Shown one piece after another: positions 47,214-58,100 of a stretch of 64,000 nt of DNA (position 1 is its first letter; the number at the start of each line of letters is the position of its first letter). This stretch comes from Undaria pinnatifida (taxonomy: Eukaryota; Sar; Phaeophyceae; Laminariales; Alariaceae), in contig JABAKD010000014.1 in the NCBI GenBank assembly GCA_012845835.1, positions 12,028,744-12,092,743 of the forward strand. Direction: 5' to 3'. The notes under the pieces are model-generated. The model saw only the letters and a list, made by a program, of their open reading frames with translations, was not told the DNA's origin and did no database searches. The position numbers were made by a program, and so were the translations under genes.

Positions 47214-47485
47214 ACTCAAGCCCGCGAGGACCACGTACTGCTGTGGCGAGCTGGCGCGACTTGGCGAACAGGGGAGACCTGCTGCAAGGGCTGGAACAGC
47301 GAGTCCCGGAAAGGCAACACGGTATGTGTGGATGTGTAGGGACCGATGACTGACGATAACTGCTATCTAACGATAGGTGAAGAAACGATGCGTGCGAGCA
47401 GGGCCTGCGCTCCAGAAACGGAGGCGGGCCGTTTAGGAAAGAAGGAAAAAAAAACAACTAAAAAACCCGTACGGTTTGAGGGGAT

Positions 47486-47578
47486 GCATGCACGCCCACA
47501 CACGCACGAGAGCACGGCATGCACGCCCACACACTCACGAGAGCACGGCATGTACGCCCACACACGCACGAGAGCACG
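47486..47578 (+). repeat. 31-bp minisatellite, 3 copies
   Basis: GCATGCACGCCCACACACGC followed by ACGAGAGCACG starts at 47486, 47517 and 47548, an exact 31-bp period with two substitutions among the units. Confidence 0.9.
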
Positions 47579-47799
47579 AGGGTAGGTGCGGCTACACTGA
47601 TGAGAAGCAGAGAGACTCAGGCGTGCTGGTACGAATGTATGTACATGCACGCACATTGTCCGTGCGCACCGTTCACGAGTACCCCTCATACCAACCAGTT
47701 CAGACTGGGGAGGTCCCAGGACGCCCGAGTACAGCCATTCTTATCAAATGTCATTTTCGACATACTGCTGCACAAAATTAAAAATGGATTGGCGTCCGC

Positions 47800-48275
47800 C
47801 GTGAGTACGACCCATGGAAGGGTTGTTTGTTAACCAGAGCGTTCGCTCGCTTGGTCGCGAGTATTACGGCAAACGCGGCCGAGAATACACACGTATATAC
47901 TAAAATAGTACGTTCGCCCGTACTATACACATCCCGCCTTTGCAGCATCCGCACGTCGGGGAACACGCGAACAAAATCGAGAGAGGTGAGAGAGAGAAAG
48001 ATGTACCACCAGTGCGGAAATACCTATTTTTTATATGTACAATATATACATATTTAATGAGAAATGCGCCCGTTATGAGTACGACCGATTGAGCGATTGT
48101 TTGTTAAACCAAGGCGTTTGCTTGCTCGGTCGCGAGTGATCGCCGAGGCACCGGGAAACGCGGCCGAGAAGGTACACATATATACAAGAACGTACGTACG
48201 TACGGTACACGTCTGCCTTTGCAACATCCGCACGTCGATGAATACGCAAACAAAGAGAGACACGACAGACTGGGG
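47800..48275 (+). repeat. ~200-bp segment duplicated in tandem (period about 273 bp)
   Basis: GAGTACGACC, TTGTTTGTTAA, GCTYGGTCGCGAGT, AAACGCGGCCGAGAA, a CACATATATAC block and GCATCCGCACGTCG occur in the same order at 47800-48000 and 48075-48275. No coding potential. Confidence 0.7.
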
Positions 48276-48359
48276 AGATACGTATTTACATCGCACAGTC
48301 TGGTTGCAAGCACGATATTCTTGAAAACATGTCGAAAATTGGTCGCTATATCAATTTGA

Positions 48360-49900
48360 GTTGGAGCGCTGTGGAGACAGTGCTTGTGTGTGCGATGGAA
48401 ACATATCGAGGCACGACTGACACGGTGTTGCTTGCTGGGGAGAGCAAGGAGCAGGCTCACCGTTGGAGACAGCGAGTGCTACTGCTCGAGAGGGGTCGAG
48501 GGGGGGGGAGTTTAGCGCCCTCCCCCCCCCCCCCTCCTCTCTGCTTCGTGACCCTGGTAGAAACGTACGAGAAAAAATAAAAAAAACAAAAAACGGTACG
48601 ACCACCTGGGTAGGAAATAAGGAGAGAACAGGGGTGGCCCGAGGCCTATGTATAATTTCCCCATTGGTTCTTGCCCTTATTTTTTTTCCTGATATATGAA
48701 CAAGCCGCCCAATGTGGAGACAGTGGGGGCGGGGCATGTCCGCTGTGAAATACTGCGGGCGCGACTGTCCGAGAGGGAGTTAGCATTGATCTCCATCCGG
48801 CTTGGATTGGGGCGGGAATGCACGGTGAAAACACGTGATGCATAACGCCTGGAGTTGCTTGCTGGGGTGACAGCGAGGAACGGGCTCTCTGTGAAGACAG
48901 AGAGCATCACGACTCGGGTGAAAACGCACGATAAAAACGTCGGTACAACCACCCGCGCCACGAGAAAAACTGCAAGAAAGAGGGCGCGGGGGGGGGCGTT
49001 TTATATATACAAATATACAGGTATACCAGATCGGTTCGGCTGGTTCATACAGCAAGACCGAGTTAGGCAGCGAGCTCTATGGCTCAAGGGACAGGGAACG
49101 CGCGATGGAAAACATTCCGGCTTACTGCACAGCAAACAGTACAGACCGTCGGTAGCGGCCCCGCCCCACCTTAGCCTGCGAACGCCGGGAGGGCACCCTT
49201 CATCTGTACGATTTAAACCAACGGTCACATGCGTAGGGGCCGATGTGTGAGGGTTTGGGGGGGAGGGAACCCCCAACCCAAAGAGAGAGAGGGAAAAAAA
49301 AAACATTTACACCGCCACGCAGGATGTATGGGGAAGAACCGAGCAGATAACATAGACACCGACCACCAAAGACACACTCACACGCCTTGCAAGGTAACCG
49401 CCTGCTGCTTTTGACTGTCCTCTGTTTCCCGAATCCGTGCTGGGCAAAGGGAGTCCTCCCTGGCCACGGGACGCACGACCCACGTCAAACGGCGTGGGGC
49501 GCGAGCCCCGTCTGATAAGCACATTTGGGACAGGACGGCGGCCTACGCAGAAGCAACTATCTCAAAGGGTACCGAGCGTGCTCTGAGGGTCGGGGTTCTT
49601 CGTTTGACGCCTATGGGCTCTGATTTACCCGTCTAGGGGCTGGGCGGTAGGAGAAATACCCACGTGTGTGTGCAGAGGGGGGGGAGCGATGAATATGACC
49701 TCGGGCAACCCCTCCCCCCCTCGCCGGTGAAAATATGTATATTTCCGCCATAATGGCCGTTCCCCCCCCTCCTCCATCCACCCTTTCTTCTTTCCCCAAC
49801 GTTTTGCCGCGCTTTCTTGGATACGCAGTGGCGCTAGCAGATTGGGTCGGCAACGAGGAATGGCGGTCGGCGGGGGCCGTGGGCAACGGGCCGGGACGGC
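48360..49900. other. Repeat-like DNA without recognised gene
   Basis: Phrases GTGGAGACAGTG, GTTGCTTGCTGGGG and a GAAAACGCACGATAAAAACG-like block recur about 390 bp apart (48370-48620 and 48710-48960), a diverged duplication. The remainder to 49900 has C/G runs and short ORFs only. The start of the DIRS-like gag may lie just before 49913. Confidence 0.45.
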
Positions 49901-49912
49901 AACGCCCAAAAC

Positions 49913-51182
49913 GTGAGGAGCGGGCCGTCACCGGTGGCATCCACCGCGCGAGTGTCACTTGCGTCGGTGGCCGAGCTTATCCGCCAAATTCAAACTGATC
50001 GCGGCTTAAGGTTAGCTGGTGGCGGCGATCGGCGAGCTGCGGGAGGACCTCCGCACTCTCCGCGAGCAGCTCTTCGCGACGCAGGAGGAGGTCGCCGCCA
50101 CGGCCGAAGACCGGGAAGCCGCGATCGCCATGTGCGAACAAATGTAGCTCTCCATCGCGGGGGCCCAGCAGCAGCCAGGCACCTACGGAGACGAGCTTAC
50201 CCAGCCGGGGCGGCGGGCCGACGACAAAAAATGCTTCGCGGCGTGGCGCATTCTCGGCGTCCGCAAGGTTTGGATCACCATCAACGAAAAAACGGCGGTG
50301 TACAACTTGAAACGGGCCGAGATGCAGGCCCTCCTGGGGGACGTGGCGCTCGCGTCGGACGAGACGACCACCCAGCTCAACACGTTCACCGGGCTCCGCG
50401 TCGGCGAGTACATGGCCGAGGACGACACCGCCCAGTTGACCGCAAGCATGTTCCTCCCGGAGCAAATGGAAGTGATGGTTGAGGCCATCCTGGCGGTTGT
50501 GGGGAACGGGGTATCGTCGGAGGACGGCGTGGACAGGCTCAGCATGGAAGAGGACGGACTCCGGCAGGGTCTAACGGATCTCCGGATCCACTGCCGAGAG
50601 CACCGGCTCAAGGCCGTACTGCCAGAGAACAATGCGCTCATGGCCACCCTGATCGACGCCGACATGAAGGAATACTGCCAGCGCCTGTTCGCCGCAGCGG
50701 TGCCCGTCGCCAAGGGTCTACCCCCGGGGATCGAAAACATGCCGGGCGTGGTGTTCCCAACGTGGCCAGCTTTGACCAACTATATCCGAGGAGGGGGGCT
50801 CCTGTGCGCCGCGGCGTCCCCGATGGCGGGAGCGGAACGCGCAGAGAAGCGCAGCCGCCAGTCCCCGGGTGGGGGCAGCGGGTTCGGTGACTGCTTTGCG
50901 TGGGAGGAGGCACGCGAGTGCCGGTTCAGTGACAAATGCGTGTGCGCCCACCACGCTAGCAAGACGTACCGGCCGGACAACAGCCGCGGCGGGACCAGTG
51001 GACGTGCAAGCAACGGCAACGGCAGGACAGGCGGAGGAGGTGGTTTGTTGTCGGCGGGGCGTGGGCGGGACAGCCGCCCCAAGCAGGGCGGCGGACCCAG
51101 CGCCTCCAGGAGCAGCGGGGGGGAGAGCGCCGCCGACCGGGTCGTTGTCGTCTGGGCGGCAGCGCCTTCTGGGCGTGGATAG
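49913..51182 (+). pseudogene. DIRS-like retrotransposon gag-like ORF with CCCH zinc finger, disrupted
   Basis: Structural (gag-like) protein of a tyrosine-recombinase retrotransposon. The N-terminal part (VSLASVAELIRQIQTD) is in one frame until about 50005. A Leu/Glu-rich coiled-coil segment (ELREDLRTLREQLFATQEEV) continues in the frame of the main ORF, but a TAG at 50145-50147 breaks it. The open part 50298-51182 carries a helical acidic domain, then a Cys-x8-Cys-x5-Cys-x3-His finger (from 50892) and a Gly/Arg/Ser-rich tail typical of nucleic-acid-binding gag ends. Downstream in the same orientation follow reverse transcriptase, RNase H and recombinase. One frameshift and one stop mean this copy cannot make intact protein. 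The upstream limit of the ORF is uncertain. Confidence 0.65.
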
Positions 51183-51266
51183 GGGGACGGGCCTGGTCAC
51201 ACGACGACGAGGCCAGCGGCAGGTGGGCTGGGCCTTGTCCGCGCTGGCGTTGAGTCGGTATATGAA

Positions 51267-52590
51267 TTGACGGCAGTGGTGGGAACCGGGGGGGTAGAGC
51301 GGGCGCTTGAGCGAGTAGCGAGTAACTATTCACACTTTTTGTCCAGCCACGGGGGGGAATTCGCGTGCATGAGGGCCCTCGAAAATCGGTTACCCGTCCC
51401 CCGCGTGAATGCTGGTCGGGTGGCGGCCTGGTTCGGGGATACTAAGCGTTTTCCGCAGGTTGACTTGCTGGTGAAAGTCATCACTAACGGGGTGCCGGTA
51501 ATGGTAGACGGGGGCGGGGATTTGAGCGCCGCCTTACAATACGGTAACCACAGATCGATCGTCCCGTACGAGGGAAACATACTATGTAGAATTGCAGACG
51601 ACGTGCGGCTCGGACGTGCATTCGTCTTCCCGTGGGAAACGGCCGACCGTGTCCCTGGTCTCCTTGTGTCACCCTTAGGGGTGACGGTGTCCCCCGCGAA
51701 AATCCCAATAATTCACGACCTTACCTTGGAGACATCCGTGCCGGGCGTCAACGCCGACACGGATTTTTCGTCCGCCCCTACTTGTAAGTTAGGCCACGTT
51801 TCGAGGTATAATTTGTCGTATTTTACACTTGCGGTACCCGTCGGCGACCTCCATGCGCATCCTGCTGAGCAAGATGGACGTGAAGGACGCCTTCCGACAG
51901 ATCCCCATCGAGTGGGCACACTGCCCCATGTTCGGGTACGCCTCCCGTGGTTTGATCGTACTCGATCGGCGCCTCCAGTTTGGATGGAGGAATAGCCCGG
52001 GATTCTGGTGTTTGTTTTCGGCCGCTCTTGAACACGCACACGTCCACACAACATTCCGTAAGGCGGTAGTATTCGGCCAGGCGGTAACGAGTCACGTCAC
52101 CGTGAGCGAGCCGGCCGAAGGAAAATGCCCCGTTCCCTTACCCCCCGGGTACGTGGTACCCCCGGGGGACGGAGGGGGCGCGGCTAAGCCGTTCTTTACG
52201 CGAATGTACGTGGACGACGCAGTCTTGGTAGAGACACAGTGTTCCCCTGTGAGGAGCAGGTGCGTGCGGGCGTCCCAGAGTTTGGGGTCCGACCACGGCC
52301 GCCTTCTCGGTGAACGACAAGCGGGTGACCCGCCCTTGCTAGCACCGGATAAGGTGTCCTCGTGGCACACGCGGCTTGAGGTATTAGGATGGGACCTGGA
52401 TACGGTAGCGATAACGATTTCTTTGCCGAAAGGAAAATCCCGTCAACTTCGCGAGTTGCTCGCGGGGTGGCCAAGGGACCGCCGTAGCGCACCGGAATCC
52501 GAGTTACGTTCGTTTATGGAGAAGCTCTTGCACGTGTGCGAGGTCGTGCGACTGGGTAAGTTTTTGTGTGACGCATGCTTAACCAGTTAG
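51267..52590 (+). pseudogene. DIRS-like reverse transcriptase, frameshifted
   Basis: RNA-dependent DNA polymerase of the element. 51267-51815 encodes the upstream region and first RT block (VSPLGVTVSPAKIPIIHDLT, then ...VPGVNADTDFSSAP). The frame then shifts by one between about 51812 and 51829, and 51829-52590 carries SKMDVKDAFRQIPIE (catalytic Asp block A), LQFGWRNSPGFWC (block B-like) and RMYVDDAVLVE (YVDD catalytic box, near 52204), then the LGWDLDTVAITISLPKGK thumb-side motif usual in DIRS/Ngaro RTs. The TAG after 52590 is probably also a frameshift effect, since element-like sequence continues in another frame (MLNQLGMPPVQ). Family assignment rests on RT plus the downstream tyrosine recombinase. 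Confidence 0.8.
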
Positions 52591-52689
52591 GCATGCCCCC
52601 CGTACAGGCCTGGCACGAGAAAGTACGGGGCCCGGGGGGGGTCGATCGTTCGTCGCGGAGCCACTCGCACGTTCGCCTCGGTTTATGAG

Positions 52690-53290
52690 TTCCACGACGA
52701 CCTATCGTTTTGGCGGTTGATGGTAGAAAAAGCGACGGGTCCGGGGGGCGGCGGCACGCCTTATGCTCCGTTGTTGAGTTTTTATCTGCAGCTCCATACG
52801 CGTACGCTCATTAGGGACGCCTCAGGACACGCGATGGTGGTTTCTGTTTGGAGACAGGGCGGTGGTGGAGGATGGATTTTAATTACGACACCCAGGACCG
52901 TCTTCGGGCGCACATGCAGGGGAGAGATGATTCGTCTATTAACGTGTTGGAATTACTGGCCATGGTGGTAACGGCATGGGCGTTTACGGTAGAGGCCAAG
53001 TCGGCACCCCAATATGCCGGCGAGAGTATCCCAGTGCGGGGCGACAATATGTCGGCCGTCCACTGGGTTAACCGATGCCGGGGGGGACGCGAGCCGAGGG
53101 CGGGCGCACTAATGCGGATACTCGGCTGTCTCGAAATGCACAGTGGATGGTGTTTTAGGGCCAAACACGTGCGTGGCGTTGCGAATGTTTTGGCGGACGG
53201 GGTATCACGGTGGGATCGTCCCACCATCGCCGCCAACCTCCTCGCGCTCCGTCCCGACATCGATTGGCAGGAGCAGCGCCTGGGGGAGGC
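52690..53290 (+). pseudogene. DIRS-like RNase H domain, frameshifted
   Basis: RNase H of the retrotransposon, degrading RNA in the RNA-DNA hybrid. The first strand with catalytic Asp (LIRDASGHAMVV) is in the frame of 52717-52971. After a shift near 52865 the remaining residues are in the frame of 52848-53468: Glu in INVLELLAMV, Asp in VRGDNMSAVHWVN, and Asp in VANVLADGVSRW. All four acidic positions are present but split between frames. No methyltransferase domain lies between RNase H and recombinase, unlike canonical DIRS1 elements, which points to a PAT/Ngaro-like layout. Confidence 0.75.
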
Positions 53291-53299
53291 GGGGGCGGA

Positions 53300-54403
53300 T
53301 CTCTGTACCGACATCTTGGCCTCCAGTACGTCGGGGGCTCAGTTGCGAGCTCGACTAGGCGTACGTACGAGTCTGGTCGCCGATCTCGGAGCACGTTTCG
53401 CAGGCGGATGGGTTGTCAGGAGTTTTTGGCGTCGAGTGACTCAGAGAGTTTTAAGGCCTGGGCATTGATTGAGTTTGCATCTTGGTGTTGTGCGTCGGGA
53501 GGTAACCTTGCAAATACGATTTCCGGGAAATTCGCGGCGGTGCAGTATTTCCACCAACTGAGGGTAGGAGTGGAGTTACCGGTTATGGCTCCCGTGGTCC
53601 AGTGTCCGCTCAGGGGTATTGCACGGGCCCACGTGACGGCAGGAACGCCACGCCGCGTCCGCTTACCGGTGTCGTTCGGTATGCTTCTCGCGGGGGAAAC
53701 CCTCATTCCCAGGAGGGGCCCAGAGGGGAAAGTTTTGTGGCTGTGTTTGTGTCTGAGTTGCTTCCTGATCACGCGATCGGACGAAATGTTCACCGCTGAT
53801 TCGGAGGTGGTGCACCCGGTGCACTCTCTGACGCGGGGGGACGTGGCGTTTTTCGCCACGGGCACACAGTTGAGACACGCGAGGACAACAGCCTGACAAG
53901 GTAGAAGTACGGTTTAAGGGGTACAAGGGGGATCAGGACCAGGTCGGCGGTGTGCGCGTGCGGACTCGTAGCGAGGTCCGTGGGCCAAGGTCGTCCTTTA
54001 GGGCAGACGGCGGGGCAGTCGCCCTTATGTTGGAGTTGATGTCATGCTTTCCTGGTTTGCCCGACCATGCCCCCCTTTCCTCGTATCAATGTGGAAAGGC
54101 CGTGCGAGTGGTTAGGTATGGCCGTGCGCTTCGAGCAATCAAGGGGGTAGTGGCGGAGTCAGGTCGGAATCCCGATGAGTTCGCCCTACACTCGTTGCGT
54201 ATCGGAGGTGCGACCACACTCGCGTCGGGGTAGACATATCAGAACGAGGTATCTACAGAGAGGGGAGGTGGAGGTCCGACGCGTACAAGGTGTGCACGCG
54301 TAATCACTTAGAAGATTCCACGAGGGTGTCACGTAAGCTTGCGGGTGCAAAGGTGGCAAAGGGGAGACAGCCGGGGGAAGGAACAGTATGGGGTAGGAAA
54401 TAA
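53300..54403 (+). pseudogene. DIRS-like tyrosine recombinase, frameshifted, catalytic Tyr apparently lost
   Basis: Integrase of the YR superfamily that would integrate the circular DNA intermediate. The N-terminal core-binding part starts at SVASSTRRTYESGRRS (about 53325). The first catalytic Arg is in LITRSDEM (about 53770, frame of 53210-53896). The His-x-x-Arg box is in LHSLRIGGATTLASG (frame of 53952-54233). After another shift at the GGGG near 54227 follows ISERGIYREGRWRSDAYKVC, with the TAA at 54401-54403. By alignment with DIRS recombinases the nucleophile Tyr is expected where this copy has Cys (TGC, 54293-54295), eight residues after the Trp. At least two frameshifts and this change make it inactive. 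Position of the nucleophile is inferred from family spacing. Confidence 0.75.
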
Positions 54404-54453
54404 CTAAGAGTACGGTAAACAGTAGTCTCACACGACCTCGGGGTTGGAGGAGT

Positions 54454-54474
54454 CGAATGGTACCGTACCATTCG
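54454..54474. other. Perfect 21-bp palindrome after the recombinase ORF
   Basis: Arms CGAATGGTAC and GTACCATTCG pair around a central C, 51 bp after the recombinase stop. It may belong to the 3' non-coding end of the DIRS-like element, where palindromic or complementary sequences are common. This role is inference. Confidence 0.6.
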
Positions 54475-54680
54475 GAGGCTTGGTCATCCGAGACAACTGT
54501 AGGCCGTACTAGTTAGGAACCCGGCCGGTATCATGGTAGGGAGAGAGACGTAAAAATAGGATGGTCGATATACTCAGGGTATTGGAGGAAGCTGCGACAC
54601 AGGGATCTGGCCGAGGGGAGGAACCTCTCTCTCCCACGACTCAGGAAATGATAATAATAATGCAATTCGAACGATATACA

Positions 54681-54972
54681 ATAAAGTGTAGTTTTGTCCG
54701 TAGACGAAGTAACGTATGCCCGCACACGCAGCAACGGACTGGTTTATTACTAGAGATAAAATGTGGCATGTCGGTATCGGGAACTGGGATAGAATAAGTT
54801 CGGTTTAGAGGGAAAAGCCTCGCACGCATTCTTGCAAGCAAGGCATCGAGCGTAGGTCAGCATCCCCACGCCGGGCACGAGCAAGCACGAGATCCTGTAA
54901 CGAGCACGGGTGGACATGAGGTAGTTGCTGGTTTGTCCATCCAAGCCAGGAACTTGTGCCTTCTTTTCTGCC
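54681..54972 (-). repeat. 295-bp direct repeat, right copy
   Basis: Counterpart of 46919-47213, starting 278 bp after the recombinase stop and ending just before the C/G-run sequence that leads into the first TTAGGG array. In this copy the second hairpin arm is altered (ACGGACTGG instead of CGGACAAAAC). See the left copy for shared landmarks. Confidence 0.8.
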
Positions 54973-55047
54973 GTCCCACCCCCCTAATTTTTTCTTTCGA
55001 AAGGGGGGAGGGGGGGGGCACGAGTAGCTGGGTTTACGGAGGAAACT

Positions 55048-55150
55048 TTGGGTTAGGGTTAGGGTTAGGGTTAGGGTTAGGGTTAGGGTTAGGGTTAGGG
55101 TTAGGGTTAGGGTTAGGGTTAGGGTTAGGGTTAGGGTTAGGGTTAGGGTT
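55048..55150 (+). repeat. Interstitial TTAGGG array, about 17 units, left of the 204-bp satellite
   Basis: Perfect (TTAGGG)n reading 5'->3' rightwards, joined without spacer to TTGTACACCCTAGTGCGCC, the first satellite monomer. Telomere-type sequence away from the actual end. Confidence 0.95.
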
Positions 55151-58100
55151 GTACACCCTAGTGCGCCTTTAATAATTAGTTGTGTTAAGATCTTTTTTGC
55201 AACAACATCCCTCAGAACCAAAGCGACCCCTCTGCCAAATCTTAGTAACAACGTGTGGTGGAAACCAAAGAAATGTCGCCTCACACTCCCTCAAGGACGC
55301 CCTCTCCACGCCTTCGCCCAGGACCCGAACAAATTCCACGATTCTGCCGGAGTTGTACACCCTAGTGCGCCTTTAATAATTAGTTGTGTTAAGATCTTTT
55401 TTGCAACAACATCCCTCAGACCCATAACGACCCCTCTGCCAAATCTTGGTAACAACGTGTGGTGGAAACCGAAGAAATGCCGCCTCACACTCCCTCAAGG
55501 ACGCCCTCTCCACGCCTTCGCCCAGGACTGGAACAAATTCCACCATTCTGCCGGAGTTGTACACCCTAGTGCGCCTTTAATAATTAGTTGTGTTAAGATT
55601 TTTTTTCGCAACACTATCCCTCAGACCCAACACGATCCCTCTGCCAAATCTTGGTAACAACGTGTGGTGGAAACCGAAGAAATGCCGCCTCACACTCCTT
55701 CAAGGACGCCCCCTCCGCGCCTTCGCCCAGGACCCGACCAAATACCACCATTCTGCCGGTGTTGTACACCCTAGTGCGCCTTTAATAACTAATTGTGTTA
55801 AGATCATTTTTGCAACACTATCCCTCAGACCCATAACGACCCCTCTGCCAAATCTTGGTAACAACGTGTGGTGGAAACCGAAGAAATGCCGCCTCACACT
55901 CCTTCAAGGACGCCCCCTCCGCGCCTTCGCCCAGGACCCGAACAAATACCCTTATTCTGCCGGTGTTGTACACGCTAGTGCGCCTTTAATAATTAGTTGT
56001 GTTAAGATTTTTTTTCGCAACAACATCCCTCAGACCCATAACGACCCCTCTGCCAAATCTTGGTAACAACGTGTGGTGGAAACCGAAGAAATGCCGCCTC
56101 ACACTCCTTCAAGGACGCCCCCTTCACGCCTTCGCCCAGGACCCGAACAAATGCCACCAATCTGCCGGTGTTGTACACCCCAGTGCGCCTTTATGAAAAA
56201 TTTGTGTTAAGATCATTTTTGCAACATTATCTCTCAGACCCATAGCAACCTCTCTGCCAAATCGCGTTAACAACGTGTGGTGGAAACCGAAGAAATGCCG
56301 CCTCACACTCCTTCAAGGACGCCCCCTTCACGCCTTCGCCCAGGACCCGAACAAATTCCACCATTCTGCCGGTGTTGTACACCCTAGTGCGCCTTTTATA
56401 ATTAGTTGTGTTAGGATCTGTTTTGCAACACTATCCCTCAGACCCATAACGACCCCTCTGCCAAATCTTGGTAACAACGTGTGGTGGAAACCGAAGAAAT
56501 GCCGCCTCAGACTCCTTCAAGGACGCCCCCTCCACGCCCTTGCCCAGGACTAATTAAACAAATTCCACCATTCTGCCGGTGTTGTACACCCTAGTGCGCC
56601 TTTAATAACTAATTGTGTTAAGATCTTTTTTGCAACACTATCCCTCAGACCCATAGCGACCCCTCTGCCAAATCGTGTTAACAACGTGTATTGGAAACCG
56701 AAGAAATGCCGCCTCACACTCCTTCAAGGACGCCCCCTCCACGCCTTCGCCTAGGACTAGCACAAACTCCACCATTCTGCCGGAGTTGTACACCCTAGTG
56801 CGCCTTTAATAATTAGTTGTGTCAAGATCGTTTTTGCAACAACATCTCTCAGACCCATAACGACCCCTCTGCCAAATCTTGGTAACAACGTGTGGTGGAA
56901 ACCGAAGAAATGCCGCCTCACACTCCTTCAAGGACGCCCCCTTCACGCCTTCGCCCAGGACCCGAACAAATGTCACCAATCTGCCGGTGTTGTACACCCT
57001 AGTGCGCCTTTAATTATTAGTTGTGTTAAGATCGTTTTTGCAACAACATCTCTCAGACCCATAACCACCCCTCTGCCAAATCTTGGTAACAACGTGTGGT
57101 GGAAACCGAAGAAATGCCGCCTCACACTCCTTCAAGGACGCCCCCTCCACGCCTTCGCCCAGGACTAGAACAAATTCCACCATTCTGCCGGAGTTGTACA
57201 CCCTAGTGCGCCTTTAATAATTAGTTGTGTTAGGATCGTTTTTGCAACAACATTTCGCAGACCCATAACGACCCCTCTGCCAAATCTTGGTAACAACGTG
57301 TGGTGGAAACCGAAGAAATGCCGCCTCACACTCCTCCAAGGACGCCCCCTTCACGCCTTCGCCCAGGACTAGAACAAATTCCACCATTCTGCCGGTGTTG
57401 TACACCGTAGTGCGCCTTTAATAACTAATTGTGTTAAGATCGTTTTTGCAACACTATCCCTCAGACCCATAGCGACCCCTCTGCCAAATCGTGTTAACAA
57501 CGTGTGGTGGAAACCGAAGAAATGCCGCCTCACACTCCTTCAAGGACGCCCCCTCCACGCCTTCGCCCAGGACTAGAACAAATTCCACCATTCTGCCGGA
57601 GTTGTACACCCTAGTGCGCCTTTAATTATTAGTTGTGTTAAGATCGTTTTTGCAACAACATCTCTCAGACCCATAACGACCCCTCTGCCAAATCTTGGTA
57701 ACAACGTGTGGTGGAAACCGAAGAAATGCCGCCTCACACTCCTCCAAGGACGCCCCCTTTACGCCTTCGCCCAGGACCCGAACAAATGCCACCAATCTGC
57801 CGGTGTTGTACACCCTAGTGCGCCTTTAATTATTAGTTGTGTTAAGATCGTTTTTGCAAAAACATCTCTCAGACCCATAACGACCCTTCTGCCAAAAATT
57901 GGTAACAACGTGTGGTGGAAACCGAAGAAATGCCGCCTCACACTCCTTCAAGGACGCCCCCTCCACGCCTTCGCCCAGGACTAGAACAAATTCCACCATT
58001 CTGCCGGAGTTGTACACCCTAGTGCGCCTTTAATATTTAATTGTGTTAAGATCGTTTTCGCAACAACATCTCTCAGACCCATAGCGACCCCTCTGCCAAA

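Noticed and set aside
47098-47457. Coding gene in the 295-bp repeat (minus-strand frames conserved with 54805-54944)
   Set aside because: The frames are conserved simply because the DNA is duplicated, they differ in frame continuity between copies, and no domain is seen.
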